A stretch of DNA of 64,000 nucleotides from Hyphodiscus hymeniophilus (lineage: Eukaryota; Ascomycota; Leotiomycetes; Helotiales; Hyphodiscaceae), in assembly GCA_016508695.1 (NCBI GenBank), contig VNKQ01000002.1, positions 2,666,001 through 2,730,000 on the forward strand. Direction: 5' to 3'. Within the stretch, counting starts at the first letter, position 1. The number at the start of each line of letters is the position of its first letter. Of the stretch, positions 23,316 through 35,283 are shown in pieces. The notes under the pieces are model-generated. The model was not told the origin of the DNA and did no database searches. It saw only the letters and a list, made by a program, of their open reading frames with translations. The position numbers were made by a program, and so were the translations under genes.

Positions 23316-26300
23316 TTTCCGGTCGATGGTCTGATTCCGTCGTTGTTCGGCTGGAAAATAAGCGACCTTCCCCTGAGATTGAGAAACATCCAATCCCGAG
23401 ACTGCAAACGAATATGGGACGGAGTTTGAGCCGTGTCCGAGTACCAATTCGCTGCCACCTGGAAACAGGATTGAGGATTCAAGCTCCAAAATAGACTGAA
23501 ACAGCCCATGTCGGGAATCGGGATAGGAAAATGTGGAGAACCATGCTATCAACGTGGTCTGACCAAGGCTAAGATAAGAGCCCACAAGTGGTGAAGTGAG
23601 TGTTGCAACCGTACCTACCGATTCTACGGGCCGTCCACGAGGTCCCTCAACACAACTCGGGCGATTTACTTCCAAGGAAGCCTCCACAGACCTGCACGTC
23701 AGGAGAACACGGATGTAAATGTTTATCGTTTCGAAACGAAGTCGGAGAGAAAAGCAGGCGGTTCAATACACTACCTCTGAGGCCACCAACCTAAGAAAAA
23801 GTAATTCTGGCAGCAGGTCGTTAAGCCGAATGAAGAACTGCGGGGCCAGGAACCTGGAGAATTCTGTGGCGGTGAAAGCCAAACTTTAACAACGTCCATT
23901 ATTATTCAACAGCGATGTCGTGCGCTCGAGCTTAGGTACTGTAGCGGAACTTCGGACGGGATTTCCGCGACAAGGGATATTTAAAGCTGCATCTTCACCA
24001 CCAAATGTTTCGAAACTTAGGTAGGAAGTGAAACAAGTTTTTGATTGGTGAATGAGGACCTTCGAGACACGGAGAATGCCACACTTTTTGCGTCGTTGTG
24101 ATACAGAATGGGGCACCTACAAAAGCGGCATCTCCAGACGAGACGAACTTAATGTGCTTGATTCATATCTCTGACCCTCGACCATGAGACCAGCGTACCT
24201 TGACTTCAATAGACAATGAAGAATTGGAGGTTGGGATCAACCAACCTCTCGCTTCGGTACGTACCAGGTACCCTCAGTGCATTTACCCCTGAATGATTGG
24301 CCTCTGCTCCGTCTCTCTTTTTCCGATTCTTGAAAAATTGAAGGAAGAATTAGCTTCATACCAAGCACACCAAGCTTCATAGCTAGCTGTCAAAGGCTCC
24401 TCTGAATCTCTGATGCACAAGATACGATGTACCGCAGATTATTGGGTCGGGCAGGCATACCAGAAATCCCCGAGGGGCGCAGGAGGAGGCCTGAGCGATC
24501 CGTGAAACTCAAAGTCGACGGATGTTAGTTTCTCTCTGTGGGATTCAAGATTTGAAGATGTATCCAATTTAAGCTACATTATTCATACTCTTTAAAGTAG
24601 CAATGGCCGGAACAGAAGATGAAATTAAAGAACACGGGTAGGTTGGGCTTTGCACCAGTGTTTTTTGCATGAGCTTTTTTCATTTTCATATTTGTGTAGT
24701 CTCTTCATTTGTATACTCCAAAGTGTCGTAGAGCTTTGGATGGAGGTTTGGCAACTCACATTTTTGAAGTTGTTATCCAACATATTTTGAGTTAATCGGA
24801 AGTCAACCGGGCGGCGGCGGGCATACAGACGTTGCCGGCGGCTGAGGACAATGGCTAGGTGATTGGACCTGGTCTCACTTTCTCGAATCCAGAAATGCTT
24901 TTGGATAGGGTCCAACAGATCCCGAGAATTGAGCCACGACTCCACGGAGAGTTCACTGCCAACCTCTTTCCGAAAGAGACTTGCTACACACCTGAAAACG
25001 TGGTTGCAACGACTACTCCGTACGAAACCAAAAAGCTGCCTCATATCGAGTTGCATGTTATTGCATATTCCATGTGCTGCTACTGTTCTTGCATAGAAAA
25101 ATTTCCGGCCGCAGTGCATATTCGGAGAAATATCTCATGCGTGCAACTATATTGATTAACCTTAAAACCACAACATCTGATACTTCGGAGAGCATTTCAT
25201 GTTCGAGTTTCTTCAAGAACGACGGCAGAAGTAGATTCAGGCTACGTCTCTAAAAATATCAACCACATACACTGGTAGCTTCTTCAAGTTTGAGTTTCCC
25301 TGATACAATGGAAAGTAAGTTTTGGCGAAGATCAGGCCACTTCCTTCTAGCCTCCTACACATCTTGTCTTATCGCAATGTCCCTCGCTCTCAAATGCACC
25401 GAATCATTGCTGTCGACACACGGGACTTGGTGATGGCGAGTCAGTGCCCTATATCACAGCCATTTAATAGATATTAACCTCCACTGTCCTCCCTGCGAGT
25501 TGTGATAAAGAGTTCTGGCTAGTTTCGTGCTATGAGCCTAACTATGTAAGCTGCAGTTCGCGCATCATTGATATTCAATCGTCGATAACCAGATATCATC
25601 ACGTGCCTACATGCTTTGCTGTTGCTTTTCTGTTCCTTCTTCCTCTCCATAGCCAATCACCACTTAAAGGGACTTGCGCTTGATCCACAGGCAATTTTTA
25701 ACTTCATCGTCGGCTCGCTTACCAGCATTCTTCTCACAGTCGAAGACCGAGGTCTCGAGAAGTGTCCCACCACAACTCGATTGCTCGGCCCAAATCGCTT
25801 GTTAGCCTCAGTTGCATTTAGCCGACATCAAGAGAATTCCCGTAAGCGAGCCGACGATTAGCTGTCCAGTAAGCTTTTTCAAAACCTGCTACCCAATAGT
25901 ACTAACATCAATCTGTAACGCGCTATACAAACCATGGATTTGCCCTGCTGATGTCAGGAGTGGGGTCGGTAGTGAAGCACATCTGCCGTGCTGTCCAAAG
26001 AACCAACCAACCAAATCCACCAGTCTTCGGATCTTCCCTGTGTCAATTATACTTGTTGCCATACACAGGACGTCAAAACTAACCGACGTCGGGCCAGATC
26101 AAGCATTGGCGAGGATCTGAGACCTTGTATAAATGGGCAAGAAACTGCTTTACTATGTCGGATCGCCCTGGCCATTACACCATAAGTCGCAATCATTCCT
26201 ATTCACCCGTCCATGCTCAAAGTGCCTAATCTACGGGATAAACACTCTCAACCCCACTTCTGGCCAGACCGCAATACATCATCGTGAACTGTGGAATATC

Positions 26301-28517
26301 GGGCATGGTGTTATCGTAGCTCGAAAGCTATCTATCTTATCTTGGAATTTGAAACCCTGTTCCGGGTTCCTGGATAATTCCAGACAGATTGCCGGAACAG
26401 ACCGACCCTGCCCCGGTGTGCTTTTATGTAGGGGTTGTGCATGTGCATAGGACCCTTGTCCGTTGGGCCTGCTTGTGCAGCCAGCTACTTGTGCAGGATA
26501 TGCTGCAACTTGCAGCTGGCACAACCTGGACGCAAGCCTGAGGCGGAACTGCTTGGTTTTGCGCGGGGTCGGGGCTTGCTTGGTTAGTCACAGGAGCATC
26601 AAACTTTTGAGTGAGGCACGCCCTCATGCAGTGTGCCAGTGCGGATTGCAGATCAGTAAACGTCCAGTTCGCAGCGCCGGCTTATGTGGCTAGGAGCATA
26701 GGAGTATAGGAGAATTTTCTGAAGAAGGGTTTCGAACAAGCATTGAACGCCATAACATGTCACAATGAAACTGGTTTTCCATGCCCGTTGCCCACGAATC
26801 GTGACAGATGCCCCGCGCCAGCTGCTTCGTAAAAAAAAAGTCTGAGTGTCGCTCGCACGCGTGGCTACCACGTAAGTGCCCAAGCCAACCTTTGTCTCTC
26901 CTTTTTTGATAAGCCAGATATCGACTTACTCAACTGGAGATAGGGCTTCTACTCCTTCTCAGCTGCCGATTCGAAAGATAGAGAACATCGGCAGCTCAGG
27001 GAACTCAAGTTTGAGCGTGATCCACCTTTCATGGAGTCTGCAAAGACTTAATTCGAGTAAATAGCCGGAAAAGTACCGAGGGCGGTCTATCTATTTTATG
27101 CGGCGTCCCGGCCAAGGTGTTATGCGGCCGTAGCTTTTGATATCAACAGATCGTGATCGACAACTATTTGAGGTAATCCAATGAGATCTAGGTCATCTGT
27201 GCCGACTTCTCAACACGAATACAATGACCTAGAGTCCGGCACTCTGTTCTCAAGCCCGGAATATCGACGCCTGGCTATGATAGCTCGTTAATTGGCCTGC
27301 CTTTAGTGAAGTGGTTTCTAGGAGCCCGTAATGCCCGAAGTACCAAGCCTCGTTGTGTGGAAGAGGATGCTGAAAGCGAGCTACAGGCACGGATTGCGAG
27401 AATCTTTCTCGGTTCGTGTTTACGCTCTATGCAGGGTTGTTGGATTGAGGCAACATACTGCGCGAGTTTGAGCATTGTTTGAGAATCTATTTCGTCTTGC
27501 AGATGAACCACTGGTATGTGCTGTGCTGCACTCACGGCCAATTTCCACCCTCATCGCGGAAAAGAAAGAAGTGCCAAGAGCCAAAGACTGTTTTGAGCTC
27601 GGCCATGAGACCTGTAGTAGCCAAAGCTGTATCCCAAAAGTTTGATGGTTGAATGTCGGCGTAGGAGGGAAAGCAACACTGATTGCCATCCTATCACTTC
27701 CAGATGAATAGCCGGACGGTGTAACTGGATAGCTCGGACAGCCTAGACCAGAATCTGGAGAAAGGATTTTCGAAGGACTTCAACTCACGAGGATGATGCC
27801 TCGCTTGCTCGCAGCTTGCTGTGAGCTATGCTTTTCTATGGAGGAGTAGTTCATGCGTCGGTCTCAGCATCCGCCATAGCTCTGTGGATTTTTGGCAGTG
27901 GCCAACTCAGATACAAGCTTGACTCTTGACTCTTGAGCAAGTCCACACCTTCGTAGTGTTCTCAAGAACAAGTCCCAGCCTCTCTCACGCACTGCGGCAG
28001 TTTACAGCACACAGTGGCGAGGAGTATCAGGTCGGCTTTTCTAGATGTGGTCAAACATCCGGAGAACACATGAAGGTTTCGAGTTTGTTTCAAAATTCAC
28101 CATCCAGGGTTCTTCGAAGGATGGCATGCGAAAATATAGAGAAGCCATCTTGAACTTAGATGCATACGTCCCCGATTCGAATGAATGCGATTTAGCAATT
28201 GGCCAGTACTGCTGTAACGCTTTGAGATAATCTTCGCAAAGGACAACGTTTTAAGCATGGCGACCACGTTCCTTTTGGGTTAAATGGCAGCTCAAGCCAT
28301 GAGCATAACACTGTAGAGGCATTTAGCGCCTACCGGGGCGATACTATCCCCAAAAGAAGATACTCGATGAAAGGGGGAGGCGCCAAGATCGAATCAATCA
28401 CGATCATTAAGTGCTAATGTGCTCAGCTCAATTGCGCTGCACTACTTTACCAGAATTCGGCGAAGGAGAGAGTTTGGTATCGTGGGATCCTCAGCTGCGA
28501 CCGAAGATGAGGGTTCG

Positions 28518-28538
28518 TGCTGCTGCTGCTGCTGCTGC
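28518..28538. repeat. (TGC)7 microsatellite
   Basis: Seven uninterrupted TGC triplets, followed by a stretch rich in TGCA/CTGCAC echoes down to about 28690. It lies in non-coding DNA as far as I can tell. The frames through it on either strand would give poly-Cys or poly-Ala/Gln runs, which are not credible protein segments here. Confidence 0.85.
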
Positions 28539-29593
28539 AGCGGCACGCCTGCAGGACCTCCCCGCTGCTCCAGCCGGGATTTTGTCCTGCGAGTGAGTCT
28601 GCGATGTGCAGCGTGCAGCACACACCTCGCTAGGAGGATTTCGCTGCACAGTGCACACACATGTTACCGGGCTGCACAGTCTGCACTGCATCGTATGCTC
28701 GTAGATAAAATCGCAGATAGTGCCTGGCCCCGTGCAGTGAGACGCTGGATTCGAAATATGCCGGCGAAGATATTCGTACCTATGGACGTTGCAGTCACCA
28801 GCCGTTTTCGACGCTGTGATGGGGATGCAGTGCTGCAGGACGTCGGCATACTTCTAGCTAGCTACTCGTAGCTTTCAATCACCGCCTTAAGATCGACAGG
28901 GAAGATAGAGATTGAGCTCAGTGAGCTGTCGGACATTTGCGAGGTGTAGTATACCTCTGTAAGACAGCTGAATAGTATGGTGAGGGGCAAAGTGACTATG
29001 GCCAAGGGTCTCTCATTGGGGTCTGTTCGTTGCTTTGTGGTTGAAAGGGGGACCTATGCCCGGGCGACTCGGAGTGGAAGAAATGTTGATACCTGGAGCG
29101 TAAAGGTCCTTCCAGCCCGCCGTACGAACACTCACTCGACGTCCAGCCCAGCTCACTCCGGTACCCATCGTTCCATGGCTTGTCTACTAGGCTCGGTTTA
29201 GAATGCCCACCCTGTTCCTCCTGGGTTACCCCTTACAATCGTCTTTTGTCCAGTCTCGAATCTCGACTTTCACACTGGATGCTGCCGGCAGGGTCGGATG
29301 AAGCACATCGCTTGGGGAGCATCCGAATAGCAGGGGAGATTGAAACATGCCGACTCGTCCACTCGTTCTTTTCTACGGAGGTATGCTTCTGCCTCTATAA
29401 ACACAGGGCTGGCAAGCTGGCTGGCTATCGTTAATCCTCCTCTGCCCCCGTGCTGTAAAATGAGGAAGTGTTTGGAGCAGCAACGGATGCAGAGATAGTT
29501 GGTCATTATTATCCTCCGTATCCAAGGTTTGTTGCGCTTGACTAGTTGTCGAACAGGATGCCTTATTGACAAGAAAAAGCAAATCTTGTAAAA

Positions 29594-29627
29594 CACCGCG
29601 GTGACGGATCCCAATCCGCTGTCACCG
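29594..29627. repeat. Small palindrome/inverted-repeat cluster
   Basis: A perfect 10-bp palindrome CACCGCGGTG (29594-29603) overlaps the left arm CGGTGAC (29599-29605) of an inverted repeat whose right arm is GTCACCG (29621-29627). Inverted CGG-type triplets are typical of binding sites for Zn2Cys6 fungal activators, so a regulatory site is possible, but no gene lies close by. Confidence 0.4.
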
Positions 29628-32600
29628 TAACGTCTTCTCCACAATCAGCATAACATTTTAGGCTCGCTCCATTGAAAGCTAAAGTGCGGCTCCACAAACT
29701 GTGTAGTCTGTACAAGATATATGTTATTGATATCAGTTGTCGCGAGAGCGAGACTGAGAAAAGACAGCAGTCAATATGTGATGGAAGTTCAGATAGTCAC
29801 GAGAAGAACAAATGATTTCCGTTTGTGATATCCCCTAGAGCATGCCTATGGGTAGATCATGACCGCTTAATCATGATGATTTCGACTGGGACTCGGAGAG
29901 ACTACAATCACCCCAAACCTCATCACAATACAACTGACTTCAATCTCGAGCCCTGGTTCGCTTGATCACATCTGGACTTGCCTGCAGCACTTACCCAACT
30001 TCGGATACCCCAGATCCTCCTTTGGGGACCCTGCAAACTGGGTTAAATGAGAGTCACGAATCATGTCCCCTTACTGATCAATGCTGATCTAAGCATCACA
30101 TCAAGCAAAGAAGATCGGCTGCTCTCAGCCGCTTACTTGGATTGGGGTTCGAACAAGTAACGACGCTATTTACGCCCCTCGAAGAGCTGCCTATCTTCTT
30201 CGTATGAAGTTCTTCACTAGCTTCGTCGTTGGGTATCAATTGGAGGTAAGTGACTGAAGCTATTCCCGCACTTCCAAAGCAACAGGAAATAAGACGGGAG
30301 AAGTCTTAACTGCTTCTAAATTCCCACAGGTATGGAATACGAAAACTACCGTACGCCGATGATCTCAGGAGGGCACGCATTCTTATTTCGCTCAAAAGAA
30401 AGCGTGCCGTTGCGATCCGGAGCCCACTTGGCGGGCCTGTGAGACCTGATACGTACCAAATCCAATCGAAACGTGACCATCGCACCGCTTATGCCATTCA
30501 AACGTAGTGCACCACACAACAACTTCAACAAGGCTCAAGCCCCTTACAGCGTCCCTCAGGGCTGCAAATAGTGATGAATAATAGTGAAGGGACGAGGCCT
30601 GCATCTGCAGGAGCAGGGTTACATGTGTGCCCGCCGCCCAGAACGAGTACCCTGGCTGACCCAGGCTACTTAGCAGGGTCTCATCCTCAGGGATTCCTCA
30701 AATGCTTGTTCTGGTCTCTCCCCGATAGGGATCTTTCCAAATGGGGAGTAGACCTATACTTCATACAGTCATATAACCCCGCCGTGAGGCTGTTGGTGAA
30801 TTTTGTTTCTTGGGATCAAGCACGCTGACTAGTAGTCAATCCTCTGCCGAGGGGATTCCTTTGTACGACTATACTCCGTACAACTATCTGCCACTACATC
30901 ACACCTACGAACGCCCAAATTGCAGTGTAGATAGAAGAGAATAACATGCGACGGAGGCAGTTGCTTTGGGATCCCGCAAGTGCTCCATATAGAAAATGCA
31001 CCAAGAATGACAGATACCCCCGTAGGGCAGACGCAGACGGCATTCACGGGATCGACAACCTCGACATCCAAAAACCAAAACCCCCATACGAACAAGTCTC
31101 ATCCACCACAAAATGCACCATCATCACCATTACGAAGGTCCTCCCTGCCCCTTTTCCCCTGAACCTCGTCGTCGGCCCTCCTCAACCAGCCCAATAGCAT
31201 AGTGTTGCACCTTCCCTGCATGGTGTGAATGGTTAATCGCTGGGGATTAAGCTCGATCAAGTATAGCTGCAAGCCCAACCTGCTGGCTTCGCTGCACCTC
31301 AGGACATCCTCGCTTGGCGATACCCGGACTTTCAAACGTATCGAATATGGACCTCCCTTGTATCTTGTACCTGATTGACAAGTCAAAAGTGCGGGACATC
31401 TACTACTCCACTTATCGTCCTCAAAAATCCGCCCGCGACGCAGATTCCACCACTGTTCAGCGTTCTCATATAGGTCGTTCGCGAACTCACTCCATCCTCC
31501 TCCATCACCTGTTGCTCCGTATTCTTTCCCTGCCCGAGCCCTTGTCTTGTCGCTGCGAGTCAGGTCGCACGCTCTCTTCTCTTTACTCAGTCTGAGCTCC
31601 AGCCTCAATCTAAGTCATCTACTTCCGCAGTGGTTCGAGCTTTTCAACACATATCCAGCATACTACTGAGACTGCTCATCTCTCTTGTCAGGGCGCAGAC
31701 TGTTTCGTCCTCGCGACAAGACTATACGCCGCACCGTTAAACCTTTTGGAAAAAACCGCTCCATAAGGTTAGCCTGGAGGCATATTCTGCATTGCAGTAT
31801 AGCGGTATATCTGCAGCCAATATCCTGCAAAGTCCGAGCACTCCAAAGTCATTGCGCTCAGAGGTTCGACGATCTCCTCAGCCACCACGAGTCCACGGCC
31901 AGCCAACTCGTTCATGAATGGTCCCTGTGTCGAGATCCTAACACACGCTGGCTACCAGCACTTGGACGTCGAAACAAGCAGACGAGCTAGCTGTCTCCAC
32001 CCCCATCCGTCGATTGACGGCTAGTCGTTCACTTATCGTCTACCGAGTTCTGCTCTTCTTTCTTCTCATAATCCATCCTAGCCACTTGCAACAGCCATTA
32101 ATCGGAAGGCCAGACCCGGGGACTTCTGTAGTTGGAGGCAATCTCAAAAACGTTGGTCCGAACTGCTCGTGCGCTTCATCAAACCCTGTTTGAGTAGATC
32201 CGGACCATCCACTCACAGGAGAGAACCTCTACAAGTATGTAAACGAGTGGTTCCCCTCCGTCACAAACCATCATCCGCATCAGTCAACATCTGATCTTTA
32301 CAGATTTCGCTCTCAAGCTTGATATCTTGTTGGAAGCCTCTCTACATATACTGAGAGACTTCACATCATCAAACACTTCAGATTTGAAACCAGTATTCTC
32401 TTACACAGCTCCAGCGCTGGACGCCTCTGTTCTTCCGGATCTACCTGTCTTCACATTTAATTGTGTTGCGCACTTGTACACAAACAACTCATTCAGCAGT
32501 ACCACGGCTCACCTGAGCACTCCTTTTCAAACAGGGCGCCTCAACTTCAAGCCAACCCTGTCATACGATCCAACCACTTGAGAGGAGGCTCTGATTCTCT

Positions 32601-32670
32601 ATCGGTATTGGTAGTCAGCCAAAGTCCATTCGGTATCTGAAAAGGACCGAATAAAGACTGGAAACACAGG

Positions 32671-34075
32671 ATGGACGTCATGGAGTTGGTGGAGAATGAG
32701 CCCAATGCACGACCTTTCCAATGTGATTGGCAAACGTGCAATAAGGTCAGAAATGATAACGAGTTCACAGAAGGAAGAACCACAACTAACAATTCAGCAG
32801 AGCTTCAACAGGAAATCTGATCTTCAGCGCCACTATCGAATCCATACAAATGAGAGGCCTTACTCATGTATGACACCTGGATGTGGAAAGAGCTTCATCC
32901 AAAGAAGTGCTTTGACTGTTCACATCCGCACTCATACCGGAGAAAAGCCCCATCAGTGTGCTCATATCGGCTGCGGAAAGCGATTCTCCGACGTAAGAGA
33001 AATTCCGAGGCACCGATGAGTATATTGCTGACATTGCCAGTCATCAAGTCTTGCCCGCCATCGTCGTATCCACACCGGAAAACGGCCATATAAGTGCGTC
33101 CATGACGGATGCTTGAAGAGGTTTGTGTAACACTGTTCTCCATCAAATTCTATATTGATGGTATTTAGCTTCTGCCGGAAGACGACCATGGTGAAGCATC
33201 AGCGCCGCTCCCACCAACGTGGAGCTCACTCATCTGAACCCGATGACGGTGACACTTCGGATTCTGACGGCGGAGAGTCTCCATCGACTCCTCAGCATTC
33301 AGGTCAAATGCAATGGCCACAGACCATCAATGTATCGGCGCATGTCATGGCTCATGGACATCAAATGCACCGAGCACACTCATTCGCCGACTTTGGACAG
33401 CACATGGACGGTTTTCCGGTCCAGCAGGGCTATGTCCACAGACATAGCCTCTCAGGTGGCACTCAAATCTTCCATCATCCGCACCAGGAACAGCAAACTC
33501 ACCCAAGCCACCTCGTCCACAGAGCTCCAAGTCTTCCAGCGCACGCTTCATATTACGTGCCAGAGCACAACAACCCAGGAGTAGCAACTTTGAACGCCAA
33601 CCCGACGCCTATTCAGACTTACCAGATTTCAAGTCAGCCGATGGAGAGACACCCTCAAGAAGAGATACAAAGCAGTCCCAGCGCATACTCATCTGCTTCA
33701 AGAGGCAGTCCAGTGTCTCAGGAGCCGTACTATACAACCCATCCTTCCCAAGCTGCGACGTATGCTCTTCAAAACCCTTCTTCGGCCGAGCAGCAGCCCA
33801 TGATTCAATACCAACAACAAATGTCACATCACATGACGCAGCAACCACAAGCCCCAGTGCCTCAAGCCACGCCAGTACAAGAAAACTATCACCACGCTCA
33901 ACAGGACGGCCAGTGGTATGAGCATGTTGCTTATCAGCCTCCGGTTGTCGAAGTCATCCACCAAATCCAACCTTACCCTCAAACGCACGTTTTCCACGAT
34001 CCCTGGGGCCAGAAGATCGAAGCATACGACGACCCGTCATTGCAAATGCCTAGTGCACGAATGGAAAACCTGTGA
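32671..34075 (+). CDS. C2H2 zinc-finger transcription factor, four tandem fingers
   Basis: Exons 32671-32745, 32801-32992, 33041-33120 and 33169-34075 give 417 residues. The introns are 55, 48 and 48 nt. Residues 18-131 hold four consecutive C2H2 fingers: C18/C23/H36/H40, C48/C53/H66/H70, C78/C83/H96/H100 and C108/C113/H126/H131, joined by conserved linkers such as TGEKP and TGKRP. The finger block, including FCRKTTMVKH, matches a protein widely conserved in Pezizomycotina. The remaining 285 residues are disordered and rich in Gln, His, Ser and Pro, suggesting an activation domain, after an acidic Asp/Ser patch. It is nuclear DNA-binding by inference; the targets are unknown. A frame stop just upstream (32638) limits any 5' extension unless a further exon is spliced in. 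The first intron ends in a tandem CAGCAG acceptor; the second AG gives canonical finger spacing and is the one used here. Confidence 0.92.
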
Positions 34076-35283
34076 TAGCGGCTCAACCTTTACCTCGAAC
34101 GCCTTGTTGCGCCGACCTTTTCATTTGTCAACTTGTATAATTATACCACAGCTTATACCCATAGAGATCAAGGGAAAACAGCACCATGCTCTCTATACAC
34201 CGTTACACAAAAGCACCAAAAACCGCCACCTTTCCGGAGTCTCGATCCATGGATCAGATCTTTACGCTCTTACGATCACATATACATACTATATTCCTAC
34301 GTGCGAACACCCATACATATTATTACCAACATAAATCGACAACGACGCAGCGCCCAAGAAACATGGCCCTCACGGGGCGGCGGCTTCTGTCCAATATTCT
34401 GTGCTTATTTTTTTAAAAAAATATCTCCTTCGTGGCTATGATATTTCCCTTGTGTCTAACTGATTTCCTTTTGGGTGGTTGCGTCTGATTTTCTCACACA
34501 TAGTTGTTAATCTGACGAGTTTGGAGCAAGCATTACGCAATAATGAGGAAGCCTTTGGGCCTGACGAGAGCGATGAGAATTAAGGTAGTTCCTGTAAGTC
34601 TGTATGCCTGCATTGGGATTGGGGTTTCGGGGTAGTTGTTGAGTCTCTGAGGGAGTATTGGTGATGTCGAATTGTGATTGAGATGAGTGCCTATGTATCA
34701 TTATAAACGCTATTGCAACTGTTAATTTGGATTGGTTTGGATGGATATCGAATACAGGGTGGATTCTATTGCACTTTTTAGTGGCAAATAAGAGTTCTTA
34801 TACATAGTCTCGAGATCTTCTGCCGCTCATCCGCAGGTGAGGGAGTGAATTAATTTGCTATCTAGGTACCTGGACTACCATGCATTCGAGACCAGGCACG
34901 TGACACACTCTGGAGATATATTCTTGGTTGAATTAAGGTATATGAGTCGCTTTGCACTGGGGCTTTAGATGCTCTCAATCAAATTTAACTCATGACAAAT
35001 GCTGGGACCAATCTGTCACGAGATCTGAGTTCGCCGCCATATCCCGTTCTTAGCGCATTGACGACTCGCTACCTTTACTGACGTTCAACATCAATTTCTT
35101 GCCTCCCGCGCGGATGCATCCAACACCACTGGCTGACTCGTTACCGTACAGTCATTGATCACTCCATCTATTCTCTATCAATATTGTATCGATCCGTCAT
35201 AGAGATAGCAGTAGTTCGTTGGACTCAGCGATCGGGCGGTTGGCTGTTGAGGGCGGAGAAACCGACGCGAGCCACCACTCAAC
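34076..35283. other. Intergenic region between the C2H2 factor and Yme1
   Basis: About 1.2 kb with no gene seen. It holds the C2H2 3' UTR (AT-rich, with poly-T/poly-A runs near 34410-34425) and then the Yme1 promoter. The open frames in it are short and Asn/Ser-rich without motifs. Confidence 0.5.

Larger units (their letters stand above)
16869..32670. other. Gene-poor region of nearly 16 kb
   Basis: No intron-aware model with recognisable domains can be built anywhere in this stretch. It holds many frames of 60-160 codons on both strands that overlap one another, mostly lack an ATG start or good context, and show no family motifs. No long terminal repeats, reverse transcriptase or transposase motifs are visible to me, and no tRNA or 5S rRNA signature. 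The composition is mixed rather than strongly AT-rich, so heavy repeat-induced mutation is not obvious. The last 1.0-1.4 kb (from about 31.3 kb) contains CT-rich tracts and is probably promoter and 5' leader of the C2H2 gene. It may be an old, decayed accessory segment. Confidence 0.5.

Noticed and set aside
23304..23687. 127-codon minus-strand frame facing the doubtful ORF at 22926
   Set aside because: No domain, no clear start, and no splice partners could be found.
24625..25119. 164-codon Cys/Arg-rich minus-strand frame
   Set aside because: Composition typical of non-coding DNA; overlapped by two frames on the other strand.
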